From Fluoribacter gormanii (lineage in GTDB: Bacteria > Pseudomonadota > Gammaproteobacteria > Legionellales > Legionellaceae): a stretch of DNA of 64,000 bases. Made by a program: the position numbers and the translations under genes. Positions 1-9,564 of the stretch are shown one piece after another; the stretch's first letter is position 1, and every line of letters begins with the position of its first letter. The stretch covers positions 1-64,000 of the forward strand of contig NZ_FTNL01000024.1 of NCBI RefSeq assembly GCF_900156395.1, written 5' to 3'. The notes below the pieces were generated by a model, which worked only from the letters and a program-made list of their open reading frames with translations, had not been told where the DNA came from and ran no database searches.

Positions 1-124
1 CAATCCTGGACGAAATCAGTATGCGTTCCTTAAGCCAGTTGCAGCTCCAAAAATAAACAGAGCACCTATTGCATTGCCCGAAGATAAGTTATGCACCAGC
101 GGTAGTTCTTGTTTAATATCCTAA
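1..124 (+). CDS. 3' end of a CAAX-ended effector paralogue (partial)
   Basis: The window opens inside a reading frame (codons from base 2) that ends at a TAA at 122-124. Its last 40 residues match the C-terminus of the complete gene at 982-2382 almost exactly, except near the end where this copy reads DKLCTSGSSCLIS and the other DKLCSGISSCLIS. The final four residues, CLIS, form a CAAX-type prenylation box in both copies, so that end has been kept although the sequence just before it has changed. Most of the gene lies outside the window. Function is not known; see the complete copy for the domain description. Confidence 0.75.
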   Translation, partial: NPGRNQYAFLKPVAAPKINRAPIALPEDKLCTSGSSCLIS

Positions 125-147
125 AGATTTACTCTTTATCATCTCAA

Positions 148-178
148 AATGATGTTTCACCTATTGTGAAACATCATT
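148..178 (+). terminator. Hairpin after the partial effector gene
   Basis: A perfect 13-bp inverted repeat (arms AATGATGTTTCAC and its complement, loop CTATT) follows the stop codon by about 25 bases. The same hairpin occurs at 2408-2438 after the complete paralogue. It lies between convergent genes and could stop transcription from both sides; the T-run is weak. Confidence 0.55.
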
Positions 179-219
179 AAAATCTCACCGGAACAATCGT
201 CAAGCAAGGAAAGCAAAAA

Positions 220-408
220 TCAACAGCCGCCAATATACGCCGGCTTACCCATAATGTATGGTTGCTTTAATATTACCTTCAGATCCTAGAGCCATCAAAA
301 TAAACAACAGCTCACAAATATCATGTACTTTTTCACGGCGATATTTCAGATAGGTTGTGCTATCAGGATCAATCAAAATAGAGTCAGCTTCCTTGTCGGG
401 CTTGAATA
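220..408 (-). pseudogene. C-terminal fragment of a guanine deaminase gene
   Basis: Read on the minus strand, this stretch encodes about the last 60 residues of the guaD protein found intact at 2480-3817: shared segments include KEADxIxIDPDxTTYLKYRR and LLFILMALGSE. One extra base near 250 (ATAATGTATGG against ATAATGTAGG) shifts the frame just before the conserved KPAYIGG ending. Homology stops near 408, where a transposase relic begins. It is a dead remnant of a duplicated effector-guaD block. Confidence 0.8.
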
Positions 409-410
409 TG

Positions 411-603
411 CATAATGCACATCTTGACAGTAGCAAGCCAAATCTTTCTAAGCGGCTCCAATAATATACTAGGGTCATTAATTTTCTTTTTACCTAGTTT
501 TTTAGGTTTTGTATCAGAGATAGGTAACTGTCTGAATAACCTTGCTGCCGCTTTACGATGACAGCCATGTATCTCGCAAAACTCATCCAATTGCGCGTGT
601 AAA
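411..603 (-). pseudogene. Transposase N-terminal relic
   Basis: A minus-strand frame starts with LDEFCEIHGCHRKAAARLFR and continues to LRKIWLATVK. The 'LDEFC..tGyHRKaAiRLL' pattern is typical of the N-terminal helix-turn-helix region of integrase-type (ISNCY/IS481-like) transposases. The frame then runs straight into the guaD fragment, so an element inserted into or recombined with that gene and only a short piece is left. The family assignment is from memory of the motif and is moderately sure. Confidence 0.5.
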
Positions 604-981
604 AAAATTTATCCTATTTAATATTCTCTTAATAAAAGGTCATTAAAATACCAGCTTAATCATTATTCAATTATTCATCAGATAACAAGCAACTTGTTGA
701 TTTTCATGAAGCAAGTTACAGGAGTTGTCTGTACTGAATGGAGGACTGGTAGACTTAGTTAACTAAATCAATAAGCAAATTTGATGTTGAGATAGATATT
801 TAAGTTAATCAGTGCTTTTTGTATCGGCTAGTCCCATAGCAGCGACATAAAAACTCATGAACGACCTTACGGGTTTCCCTTTCCGATTACTAACTAAGCG
901 TTGTAATTTGAATTATAAAGGAACCATCAAATCTTATCTCAATTAAAATTTAACCAATTAATTTTTATAAAAGGTTTTAAA
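604..981. other. Intergenic stretch without a recognised gene
   Basis: About 380 AT-rich bases lie between the transposase relic and the effector candidate at 982. I see no open frame with a credible start, no RNA gene and no clear terminator. The promoter of the downstream gene must lie here; I could not single out a convincing -35/-10 pair. Confidence 0.5.
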
Positions 982-2382
982 ATGGCTATACGTTATTTAT
1001 CGTTTGACTTTGATGGGTGTTTATTTAATCTAGATTACATTCAATCGCCACATTTAGAGTTCAAAAAGCATTTAGGAGATGCCGTTCTTGTCCACAATAG
1101 AGCATTTTTAGATCAACTAAAAATAGAAAATGCTGCTTTTGATAATGTGGTTGCATTGATCGGCTCCAATAGGCAATCCTATGAGACTGATTGTATTAAC
1201 ATGGGCCATCCAAAAGCGTTTAAAGGTTCATGTTGTCCTGCGATTCAAACAGTATGTGCTGATCTGAATGTTACATTTGATCCTTTTCTTTTGGCGGATG
1301 TGGCTGGAAATCTTCCTTATGGAACTTCTTATCATTTAATTATGCAAGAAGTTACTTCCGGTGCGTATTTGAATGACGACCCTCAACATGAGCATGCTGA
1401 ATGTACGATGGATGAAACTAAAAGAACGCTGCTATTTGCGCAGATGCAAAAAGCAGCTGTAGATCATCCTAATGAAGAAATTATCTTTGATTTCTTTGAC
1501 GACAGGTATGATATCTTAGTTGGTCATTTGAACGAGTTTTTTACAAAATATCCGCATATGATCCCTAAAAATGTAACCTTACGCCTGAATAGGTATGCAG
1601 GTGATGATGTTACTTTAATGGCATCCATTAAAGGAACTGGCGAATCTTATTCTGATTATCCTGAACATGTTAATAATATGTTAGACAATTTGTGGGGTCA
1701 CGATGAAATCGCTAAGACCTTGAAAGTAATTTCGAAAGAACATACAGATAGTGTATTAGAAAATTTTATCAAGCTCGAAGAACAAGCTATCGCTTTAGAA
1801 TCATCAATACAGAATAGCGAACATATTGCTGACCGCACGGAAACTATTGATGAGCTGGGTGCTGCTCTTGCCTCTCTCAATTTAGTAGCACAGGAAATTG
1901 AACCCGTTGATGACTATATGGACGTTGACAAAAACGAAGAACTCGCTACAGAAAAAGAGGCTGGCGTAAGTACTAATGACTTTAGTGATATGTCTGATGA
2001 GTCTTCGGATGAAGACAGCGATCTTGAGTTTTTTGAAGACAATGGTCGAGAAAAAGAGCTTGACGCGGGTACTGATGACATAAGTGATAGTGATTTGTCT
2101 GTTGACGCCTCGGATGAAGAAAGTGATCTTGAGCTTGTTAAGGGCAATGGTCGTGAAAAAGAGGCTGACGCTGGCAGACAAACTCTTGCTACCGAACCTT
2201 CCACTATCCACGCGCGTCCAGAGGCAGAGCCTGCTAATCAACAACGCAATCCAGCGGGCAATCCTGGACGAAATCAGTATGCGTTCCTTAAGCCAGTTGC
2301 AGCTCCAAAAATAAACAGAGCACCTATTGCATTGCCCGAAGATAAGTTATGCAGCGGTATTAGTTCTTGTTTAATATCCTAA
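982..2382 (+). CDS. Candidate effector: HAD-like N-terminus, acidic repeats, C-terminal CAAX box
   Basis: This 466-residue protein has no signal peptide. It starts with LSFDFDGCLFN, which fits HAD motif I (DxDG), and has an acidic FDFFDDRYDIL segment near residue 165 that could be a later HAD motif. Residues about 270-310 look helical. At about 1963-2178 lie two imperfect copies of an acidic Ser/Asp/Glu-rich unit of roughly 35 codons, each ending NGREKE-x-DAG. The protein ends CLIS, a CAAX box suited to host prenylation, a known way for Legionella effectors to reach host membranes. The start has no strong ribosome site. A phosphatase fold and effector status are inferences; I know no named homologue. 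A paralogue ends at base 124. Confidence 0.65.
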   Translation: MAIRYLSFDFDGCLFNLDYIQSPHLEFKKHLGDAVLVHNRAFLDQLKIENAAFDNVVALIGSNRQSYETDCINMGHPKAFKGSCCPAIQTVCADLNVTFDPFLLADVAGNLPYGTSYHLIMQEVTSGAYLNDDPQHEHAECTMDETKRTLLFAQMQKAAVDHPNEEIIFDFFDDRYDILVGHLNEFFTKYPHMIPKNVTLRLNRYAGDDVTLMASIKGTGESYSDYPEHVNNMLDNLWGHDEIAKTLKVISKEHTDSVLENFIKLEEQAIALESSIQNSEHIADRTETIDELGAALASLNLVAQEIEPVDDYMDVDKNEELATEKEAGVSTNDFSDMSDESSDEDSDLEFFEDNGREKELDAGTDDISDSDLSVDASDEESDLELVKGNGREKEADAGRQTLATEPSTIHARPEAEPANQQRNPAGNPGRNQYAFLKPVAAPKINRAPIALPEDKLCSGISSCLIS

Positions 2383-2407
2383 AGATTTACTCTTGATTAC
2401 CTCGATT

Positions 2408-2438
2408 AATGATGTTTCACCTATTGTGAAACATCATT
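2408..2438. terminator. Bidirectional hairpin between the effector candidate and guaD
   Basis: Perfect 13-bp arms (AATGATGTTTCAC and complement) flank the loop CTATT between two convergent genes. It duplicates the hairpin at 148-178. A bidirectional terminator is the likely role; no long T-run is present on either strand. Confidence 0.6.
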
Positions 2439-2479
2439 AAAATCTCACCGGAACAATCATCAAGCAGGGAAAGCAAAAA

Positions 2480-3817
2480 TCAACAGCCCCCAATATACGC
2501 CGGCTTACCCATAATGTAGGTTGCTTTAATATTATCTTCAGATCCCAAAGCCATCAAAATAAACAACAGCTCAAAAATATCATGTACTTTTTCACGGCGA
2601 TATTTCAGATAGGTTGTCGCATCAGGATCAATTACTATAAAATCAGCTTCCTTTCCGGGCTTGAATGTGCCAATTTTATCATCCAATTGTAATGCTTTTG
2701 CAGCTCCCAAAGTCGCCATATACCAACGCATCATACTCGGTAATTTCACACTATTTAACATGGAAACTTTATATGCATCATCTAAAACCGCAAACATTGA
2801 AAGACAATTTCCAGCCCCCCAATCTGTCCCTAAAGTGATTTTATTGGTGTATTTGAAGGCTCTTGCAAAGTTGAATAAACCGCTACCTAAAAAATTATTA
2901 CTCAAAGGACACCAGGAAATAATCGCACCCGATTTTTTAAACAGTCCTAGCTCTTCATCTGTTGTATGAATGCAATGACCAAATACACTTCGGTCCGTCA
3001 CCAAACCAAAATGGTCATAAACATCCAGATAATGTTTGCTCCAGGGATAAAGTTTTTTTACTGCAGCAATTTCATTCAGATTTTCGTCCAGGTGTGTTTG
3101 AATATAACAATCAGGATGTGCTTTTTTAAGTGAGCCACACAACTCAAGCATTTGCTCAGAACACGATAAAGCAAACCGCGGTGAAATACAGTAGGATAAC
3201 CGGCCTTTATTATGCCACTTTTCGATCAAACGAACACAATTATCATAATTCTCTTGTGTTGTTAATCTGAGTTTATCAGGGGCATTTTCATCCATCAAAA
3301 TGTTACCGGTTACAAAACGCATGTTTCTTTTTTGTAACTCTTCAAAAAATATATCAGTTGCCTCATAAAATAACGGTCCGTAAGATACGGCCGTTGTAGT
3401 TCCATTTCTTAAAAGATAATCAAGAAAGAAATTTAAATCTTTTATTGCACTCGCCCTATCACTATAAACACTCTCCGCAGGAAATACATAGTCTTCCAGC
3501 CACTCCAACAGTTTTTCACCATAGGCTGCAACAATTGCACTTTGAGTTGCATGTTGATGTGTATCAATAAATCCAGGAGTAATTATCTTATTTTTATAAT
3601 CAACCAGTTTTACCCCATCTATTTTATTCTTTAAGACATCATAACGCCCCACATCAACGATCTTCCCTGCTTCAACAACCAGTATGCCATCCTCGATGTA
3701 AACATAATGACACTCTTGCTCTGATTGTTTTTCTTTCTTATTATCAGGAAGATTTTCAATAGTAGCCGTGTCTTTAAAATAAAAAACTGCACCTCTGTAA
3801 GCTGTTTTATCACTCAT
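2480..3817 (-). CDS. guaD: Guanine deaminase
   Basis: Guanine deaminase hydrolyses guanine to xanthine and ammonia (purine salvage). The protein shows amidohydrolase landmarks in order: PGFIDTHQH (metal-binding HxH), GTTTAVSYG, QTHLDEN, FGHCIH and LGTDWGAG. Its 445 residues are close to the usual GuaD length. I chose the ATG at 3817 because GGAGGT sits five bases before it; an in-frame ATG at 3829 lies inside that ribosome site. The gene follows the MFS transporter on the same strand with almost no gap, so they form an operon, and the transporter may import a purine. A decayed copy of the 3' end lies at 220-408. Confidence 0.85.
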   Translation of the reverse strand: MSDKTAYRGAVFYFKDTATIENLPDNKKEKQSEQECHYVYIEDGILVVEAGKIVDVGRYDVLKNKIDGVKLVDYKNKIITPGFIDTHQHATQSAIVAAYGEKLLEWLEDYVFPAESVYSDRASAIKDLNFFLDYLLRNGTTTAVSYGPLFYEATDIFFEELQKRNMRFVTGNILMDENAPDKLRLTTQENYDNCVRLIEKWHNKGRLSYCISPRFALSCSEQMLELCGSLKKAHPDCYIQTHLDENLNEIAAVKKLYPWSKHYLDVYDHFGLVTDRSVFGHCIHTTDEELGLFKKSGAIISWCPLSNNFLGSGLFNFARAFKYTNKITLGTDWGAGNCLSMFAVLDDAYKVSMLNSVKLPSMMRWYMATLGAAKALQLDDKIGTFKPGKEADFIVIDPDATTYLKYRREKVHDIFELLFILMALGSEDNIKATYIMGKPAYIGGC

Positions 3818-3830
3818 AACAACCTCCATG

Positions 3831-5021
3831 TTATTCAGGGTTCGTGTCCTTAATAAAATAAATCAGCAAAATTGAGGACAGTGTACAAAATGGCAATATC
3901 CACAGATAGGTAAAAAAATCTTTGGATACAGTCGTAATGAACAAATAAGGGATGAATAATAAAAGGGTATTAAATAGAAAAACTGCCGTATTTAATACGC
4001 TAATGGCCACACCACGGGTACTGTCTGATGAAATTTCACTGACCATTGTATAAAAAAGCATAGATCCTGAAAGTAAAAAACCAATCAAAAATGAAACTAT
4101 TTTAGTAATAATAAATGAATTCATGCTGTAGTGAGGAAGATAAATTCCCAGTAATAAGACCATGGTTCCAGTGACTAAAGTGATGTGTATTACCATAATT
4201 CTTGATTTGACTGTATTGGAAAACCACCCTATTAATGGGGTACCAATACCAATCCCTACAAAAATCAATCCACTAATTATAATTGATTGCAGGTTATCGA
4301 CTGAATAGTAGTTTTGAATTGGCATGAACCATAAACTCGCATAAGCAAGTAAAACACCAAACGACGTTGCTGCAGCAACGGAACACAGTACAATTTGCTT
4401 GTTTTTAAAAACAACCGCTAAAGATTTTTTTAGTGAAATCGAGCTATCTCTTATTAAACGAGATGGAGAACGAACAAGGATGGAAGATAAAACGAATAAA
4501 ATCAGACCAGCAATCGCGAGCCATTGATACAGTTCATTCCATGTATGTGATATCAATTCTACTTTAAAATAATAATGAAGAACCCCAGCTAAAATACATG
4601 AAAGTGTTTGAGTCAAACCAAATAATACGGGAAATATCTGTGCTGAAAACCATTGGGAAATCAAAACTGCCGCTGCAACAAACGCAAAAGAAGCACCTAT
4701 TCCTTGTATGAAATTTGCAAATGTAAAAATCGTCAAGCTATCCGCAATAGAAATAAAAATATTCCCTAAAGCCAGTAATAAAATTCCCCCGCTGACTACA
4801 ATTCTTGGATTAAATTTATCAAGCAAATAACCAGCGGGAATTTGCATGCAAGCAAAGCCTAAAATAAACGCACCTGTTGCAATGGATACGCCGTAATCGC
4901 TGGCACTAAGTGTATTTTTTATTGGTTCTGAAAATACTGCTGCCGCAGTATTCAAACAAAAAGAATAAACAACAAACAATGTTGCAATCAACCAAACAAT
5001 AGTCCCATATAGTTTTTGCAT
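3831..5021 (-). CDS. MFS transporter, Pht-like
   Basis: A 396-residue membrane protein with about twelve hydrophobic segments. Near residue 60 it carries the MFS-type loop GYLLDKFNPR between helices 2 and 3, then a central basic loop (residues about 185-205) and a second six-helix half. The sequence style (short N-terminus, SASDYGVSIATGAFILGF) recalls the Legionella Pht family, whose members import amino acids or nucleosides. It is the first gene of an operon with guaD, so a purine base or nucleoside is a reasonable substrate guess, but substrate cannot be read from the sequence. Its stop nearly abuts the guaD ribosome site, which suggests translational coupling. Confidence 0.75.
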   Translation of the reverse strand: MQKLYGTIVWLIATLFVVYSFCLNTAAAVFSEPIKNTLSASDYGVSIATGAFILGFACMQIPAGYLLDKFNPRIVVSGGILLLALGNIFISIADSLTIFTFANFIQGIGASFAFVAAAVLISQWFSAQIFPVLFGLTQTLSCILAGVLHYYFKVELISHTWNELYQWLAIAGLILFVLSSILVRSPSRLIRDSSISLKKSLAVVFKNKQIVLCSVAAATSFGVLLAYASLWFMPIQNYYSVDNLQSIIISGLIFVGIGIGTPLIGWFSNTVKSRIMVIHITLVTGTMVLLLGIYLPHYSMNSFIITKIVSFLIGFLLSGSMLFYTMVSEISSDSTRGVAISVLNTAVFLFNTLLLFIPYLFITTVSKDFFTYLWILPFCTLSSILLIYFIKDTNPE

Positions 5022-5244
5022 GAATTATCCCTTATTTCCAGGCAAATGCTTTTTTATGTCCTGCATGAACAAAAGTATAGCAAACTCTCAATTATATTCT
5101 GGATCCAAATCCCTTTGAAAAATACTTACCAAAACAATGAACATGGAGAATAATTTTCATCCACTCATCTATACTCAAAATAACCCAGGCACAATTTTTA
5201 TCTTGCAGGATGCAATACTGGGCTGACTAAAAAGGAGTTTTTTT

Positions 5245-6150
5245 ATGAAAGTTAATTACTTGGTTGTCCCTCTCATTTTAATACCACTATCTGTTCTCAG
5301 CCAAACCCTTGATGATGATGTTACTACTTTAACCATTTCACAAAATCCGGAGAATAAAAACAGTCAGGTCATCACATACTCTAATGAAACAGACAATTTA
5401 AGACAAAATAAGCCGTTCACTCGCAGCATTGATTATCCGACTCAAATTATTCGTATGGAAAAAAATATAGAAAGTCAGCAACTCTCCTGTGATGAGGTGA
5501 ACAATCAAATTGATAAAATATTAGTACAACATATAGCGAATGAACAATTTACTTATGCAATTTATATTAGTTGTTATTATAATCCACAAACTAAATTGGC
5601 GACTCAGTTCATTATCAGCAGCTATTTTGATCCTGTAAGTGATCAAGCAATTACGTACCTGGAATCCTACCTCAATGAATACAACGGTACTAATTTGTTA
5701 GGAACAGAATATAAAATAGAATCTGCAAAAGGTCTCATCATTTCCTTGGATATCGCCGCAGGAATCAAAAAAAAACCCAATAGACCTCCTTTTACAGAAT
5801 ATCGAAAAGACCACAGTAGCTTTTATTTCAAAAGCAATTATGAAATGAAAAGCAAGCTATTTAGTGATATTTATCAAAATTTCTTTACCACTGATCCAGA
5901 TAAAATACTTCCTTTTCTGGATAAATGGGTTTCTTCTCATGCAAGCTCCTTTTATAAGGCTGTTTTACGCGATTCAAATTACGTTGAACTACAACCTGAA
6001 AAAATTTTCCTGATGGAAAATGAGGAAATATTTGTATCAAACTTTAAACAATATTTTGCACATTTTTGCGAGCCCTATGAAAATCATAGGTGCTTGAACC
6101 CAGCAGGAAAAATGAACAGCGAGGAAAACAATTCAAAAATAGCTTCGTAA
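5245..6150 (+). CDS. Secreted hypothetical protein
   Basis: The 301-residue product begins with a Sec-type signal peptide (MKVNYLVVPLILIPLSVLS) and is otherwise soluble, so it is probably periplasmic or exported. A clear AAGGAG lies seven bases before the ATG. Several cysteines are present (near residues 79, 111 and in the C-terminal CEPYENHRC), possibly forming disulfides. I do not recognise a family. It stands alone between oppositely oriented neighbours, with its own upstream region of about 220 bases. Confidence 0.65.
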   Translation: MKVNYLVVPLILIPLSVLSQTLDDDVTTLTISQNPENKNSQVITYSNETDNLRQNKPFTRSIDYPTQIIRMEKNIESQQLSCDEVNNQIDKILVQHIANEQFTYAIYISCYYNPQTKLATQFIISSYFDPVSDQAITYLESYLNEYNGTNLLGTEYKIESAKGLIISLDIAAGIKKKPNRPPFTEYRKDHSSFYFKSNYEMKSKLFSDIYQNFFTTDPDKILPFLDKWVSSHASSFYKAVLRDSNYVELQPEKIFLMENEEIFVSNFKQYFAHFCEPYENHRCLNPAGKMNSEENNSKIAS

Positions 6151-6169
6151 ATTAGCGCCCCCGAAGTTT

Positions 6170-6253
6170 TGTAGTTTGTGCTCTAAGTGCAGAGTAGCGA
6201 AATCGGATTTCGTTGGATAAGTGTCCTGGGTTTCGCTGCGCTGCCCCCAAGAC
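6170..6253. repeat. Dispersed intergenic palindromic element, copy A
   Basis: Directly after the preceding gene lies a segment whose minus strand reads GGCAGCGCAGCGAAACCCAG, closely similar to copy E at 60252-60335 (GGCAGCGCAGCGGAACCCGG). Related, partly self-complementary segments follow several other genes here (11581-11633, 22987-23064, 25445-25524). It behaves like a dispersed structured repeat located at gene ends. Confidence 0.5.
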
Positions 6254-6279
6254 ATATAGTGATTATAAGCTATATACGT

Positions 6280-7554
6280 TTAACCTAACTCAGGCTCATA
6301 TACAGCTACCTTCCTCAATTTTAACTCACCTTGCTCTTCGGCAACCGCCTTATCATTCACGACTTTGGTCACACACGCATCAGACCAAACATTTAAAGCC
6401 GTTTCCAACATATCAATTAAACCATAAAAGGGTAAAATAACGCCCATAAGCACGATAGGAACATTCATACTTGATAACAGACTAATGCTTAGAAAAAAAC
6501 ATCCCATGGGGACGCCAGCATTGCCAATAGCAGCTACAGTAGCAACGAATATCCATAAAACCATCGTGCCGTAAGAAATTGGCATTCCATGATTCTGCAT
6601 TAAATAAATGACCGTAGCAAAAATAAAAGCTGCGCAACCGTTCATATTTATGCTGGTGCATAAAGGTAAAACAAAACGACTTACTGATGGTTTTACTTGT
6701 AAATTACTTTCTATAGTATTCATCGTGACAGGCAATGTCCCTACTGAAGACTTGGAGAAAAATGCTACTGATAATGCAGGAAGCATGGAGCGCATTGCTG
6801 CAAAAGGCCGAATCTTATTCTTTTTTAACCACAAAGGTAATATTACAAAACCTTGAATTACATTCGCTAAAACAACAATCAGTAAATACTCCCCTATTCC
6901 TTTAATATCCATCCCCGAGCGCAACTGCACTACAGTTGAGGTAATAAAACCAAATAATCCCAAAGGAATAATTGTAATAATCCAACGGGTCATCACTAAA
7001 AACATGCCATGGGCGCCACGGAAAAACCGCGTAATGGTATCGCGAGACTCTTCATCAGGAATTTGGCGCACAGCAATACCAATAATAATGCTTAAGAACA
7101 ATACGCCAATTACTTGTTGTTCAAGAAAAGGAGATAATAAATTGGTAGGTATAATATTCGCCAGGTAGCCCAAGTACCCTAAACTACTCGCAGAGTTGGC
7201 TGTTTGTGCATCCAAATTAACCTGAACGGAGCTGGGTTGGATTAAAATATAAAGCAAACAACTAATCGTTGCAGCCACTATGGTCGTAGAAAAAGTATAC
7301 TTCAGTGTTCGTTGCCAAATCTTTTTCATGAATCCATCGGTTTTGTAGTTGGCTAGAGTAACAATGATAGATAAAGAAATAATGGGCAAACTAATGCATT
7401 TAAACAGTTTAATAAATAAATCGGAGATTAATAACCCTATTTCCTTCAAAAAAACTATATTTGACATCCCACTGACGATACCTAAACCAATCATTAGAGC
7501 ATATAGCACAGGAGTGCTGAGAATGAGTTTTTTCTGTTGATGCGCTGCACACAT
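6280..7554 (-). CDS. Dicarboxylate/amino acid:cation symporter (DAACS family)
   Basis: A membrane carrier of 424 residues related to glutamate/aspartate and C4-dicarboxylate symporters (GltP/DctA/SstT). It has eight or so hydrophobic segments, a serine-rich reentrant region (FFSKSSVGTLPVTMNTIES, similar to the S-x-S-TLP motif), and INMNGCAAFIFATVIYL, which matches the conserved 'NMDGTA' helix with Cys in place of Thr. The start is the ATG at 7554, eight bases after AAGGAT; upstream codons have only a TTG. Substrate is uncertain; the NMNGC variation may alter specificity. It is monocistronic. Confidence 0.8.
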   Translation of the reverse strand: MCAAHQQKKLILSTPVLYALMIGLGIVSGMSNIVFLKEIGLLISDLFIKLFKCISLPIISLSIIVTLANYKTDGFMKKIWQRTLKYTFSTTIVAATISCLLYILIQPSSVQVNLDAQTANSASSLGYLGYLANIIPTNLLSPFLEQQVIGVLFLSIIIGIAVRQIPDEESRDTITRFFRGAHGMFLVMTRWIITIIPLGLFGFITSTVVQLRSGMDIKGIGEYLLIVVLANVIQGFVILPLWLKKNKIRPFAAMRSMLPALSVAFFSKSSVGTLPVTMNTIESNLQVKPSVSRFVLPLCTSINMNGCAAFIFATVIYLMQNHGMPISYGTMVLWIFVATVAAIGNAGVPMGCFFLSISLLSSMNVPIVLMGVILPFYGLIDMLETALNVWSDACVTKVVNDKAVAEEQGELKLRKVAVYEPELG

Positions 7555-7771
7555 GTTAATAATCCTTAAAATCAAAAAAGTAAAAATGAGAAGATTAAAT
7601 TAACAGCAACAACAAGAAACGAGTTTAAAATGAGCGAGAGTTGAGCGATGATTCGTTTGTGTCGAGTGAGCTACCATAAAAACCTTATATTTTTAATCAA
7701 AAATTGAACAATTAGAGATATTCTAACACATCGCGTATGTTCGTCAAGAGATTTTAAAATCTACAGATCCA

Positions 7772-8851
7772 TCAGTCAATCAATTCAAGACAATTGATCT
7801 GTCGCTTTAAACGGATGATTCGACGATAAGCTTCCTCTATACTTTTTTGATTTATTCTTTGCTCAAACACTAAACGTTCAATTATTTCAATCAATTCTGG
7901 CGCGGTAATTTTTGCTAATTGATTTGCAAAAATGAGCATATCAGCACCCGCATTGATTGTCCGGCATAAAGCATCCTCAAGTGAGTAATGATCGGTAATT
8001 GCTTGCATTTGTAAGTCATCTGCAATGATTACTCCATCATAGCCCATTGTCTTACGTAATAAGCCGGTTAAAATATCGCGGGATAAAGTTGCAGGTACCC
8101 CCTGATTATCTAACTGTTTATTCACCACATGTGCTGTCATGATCAGAGTTGGTTGATGAACATCTCGCACGAGTTGGTAATAAGGAACCAACTCATCCTC
8201 ATGGAAGGTATTGGTAACATCTACAAAGCCTTTATGGGTATCACCTAATGCACTGCCATGGCCTGGGAAATGCTTATAGCAGCATGCAATACCATGGTGA
8301 TGGAAGACATCTACAAATGTTCTGGCCAAACGAACAACTTCATCAGGGTCAGCGGAAAAACTACGCTGTAAACTTCCAATAATTCCTTGCTGATCTTGCA
8401 AATGCAAATCAACAACCGGAGCAAAATTAAGATTAAACCCCAAAGACTTTAAGGTTAATGCCATTTGTGTCAACTCAGCGCGCAAAGCCTCAGGGGATAA
8501 TTGCGCCATTTTATGTGCATTCATAGTTGGCATACATCCCTCGACCCGAGACAAACGATCGATACTTCCGCCTTCATAGTCTATGGCAATTAATAAGGGC
8601 AAGTCATTATTTTTGAAATTGACCTCTGCAGAATGGTAATAATGATTGAGTTGATCGGTTAATCGTTTGATTTGTGTCTGACTTTTTAAATTCTTACCAT
8701 ATAAATTCGTAGATGCATCCTGATCGAATAATATAACACCACCTAATCCATCTGAAGACAACCATGTAGCTATGGGGCTTTTATCGTGTATATCGCACCC
8801 ATCAAAGCCCATAACTAACATTTGACCAATTTTATTTCGAAGAGTAATCAT
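7772..8851 (-). CDS. nagZ: Beta-N-acetylhexosaminidase, glycoside hydrolase family 3
   Basis: NagZ removes N-acetylglucosamine from 1,6-anhydro-muropeptides during cytoplasmic cell-wall recycling. The 359-residue protein contains KHFPGHG (residues 193-199, the mobile-loop motif), an IDYEGG segment near residue 90 and VIIADDLQM near 278, which carries the expected catalytic Asp. There is no signal peptide when the ATG at 8851 is used, which has GGAG six bases upstream; a longer frame up to 8926 would add an unlikely hydrophobic leader. NagZ activity links wall recycling to beta-lactamase control in some bacteria; no such regulator is visible here. Confidence 0.85.
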   Translation of the reverse strand: MITLRNKIGQMLVMGFDGCDIHDKSPIATWLSSDGLGGVILFDQDASTNLYGKNLKSQTQIKRLTDQLNHYYHSAEVNFKNNDLPLLIAIDYEGGSIDRLSRVEGCMPTMNAHKMAQLSPEALRAELTQMALTLKSLGFNLNFAPVVDLHLQDQQGIIGSLQRSFSADPDEVVRLARTFVDVFHHHGIACCYKHFPGHGSALGDTHKGFVDVTNTFHEDELVPYYQLVRDVHQPTLIMTAHVVNKQLDNQGVPATLSRDILTGLLRKTMGYDGVIIADDLQMQAITDHYSLEDALCRTINAGADMLIFANQLAKITAPELIEIIERLVFEQRINQKSIEEAYRRIIRLKRQINCLELID

Positions 8852-8945
8852 CAGTCGCTCCGTCAACAAAATAAGGAAAAAAATTTCCCAAAGAATAGTT
8901 GATGTTGTAGCGAGAATCATACACAAAGATAAAAATTAATGCCAT

Positions 8946-9404
8946 TTATATCTTTTTTAGCGGAATCGCTGGAATATCATCAAAATTACAACTGCAATTA
9001 CCCGGTGCATTAGGAGGAAGAGGGACTAATGAAAAATCACTAGAATAGCAAACTGTCACGTTCCAGGCTGAATCCCCAGGATTTATTGTATTAGGCAAAG
9101 ACCAATAATTTTTAGCAATATATGTTTTACCTGCGTCACTTTCCCAAAAAATTGGGGAAAATCGAGCTCGATACATTAATTTTTGACCCGGTTGACAAGG
9201 GAAAGTCTGGCGTGTCCACGATTTTCCAATAGGCACAGTAACTGTTGTTAAAGTTTTGGCGCTTATGGCATCCATCACATCGACAGATACATCATATTTG
9301 ATCCAACAATTATCTTTAACTAAAGTGTAATAACAGGTAATCTCTGCCCAAAGCGAGCTTGAAGAAATCAGGCTGAAGATGAAAATAACATATCGTGCTA
9401 ACAT
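8946..9404 (-). CDS. Secreted small hypothetical protein
   Basis: A 152-residue protein with an N-terminal signal peptide (MLARYVIFIFSLISSSSLWA, likely cut after A20). The mature part holds several cysteines (CYYTLVKDNCW, PCQPG, CYSS, CSC), so disulfide bonds in the periplasm are likely. The central part resembles small periplasmic proteins common in Legionella, but I cannot name a family. It sits just upstream of nagZ on the same strand with a gap of about 95 bases. Confidence 0.6.
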   Translation of the reverse strand: MLARYVIFIFSLISSSSLWAEITCYYTLVKDNCWIKYDVSVDVMDAISAKTLTTVTVPIGKSWTRQTFPCQPGQKLMYRARFSPIFWESDAGKTYIAKNYWSLPNTINPGDSAWNVTVCYSSDFSLVPLPPNAPGNCSCNFDDIPAIPLKKI

Positions 9405-9564
9405 AATTTAATCCCTTTATTTACAAAACATGCTCACAATTTTTTGTTTCAAAAATAAAAACAATCAAACCAAATAGTAACAATCTTTTTAACTCATTTA
9501 TTCATAGTATATACAATAACTATTGTAAGTTACGAATAAGTTATAAATTTAGGTCAATACAGGG

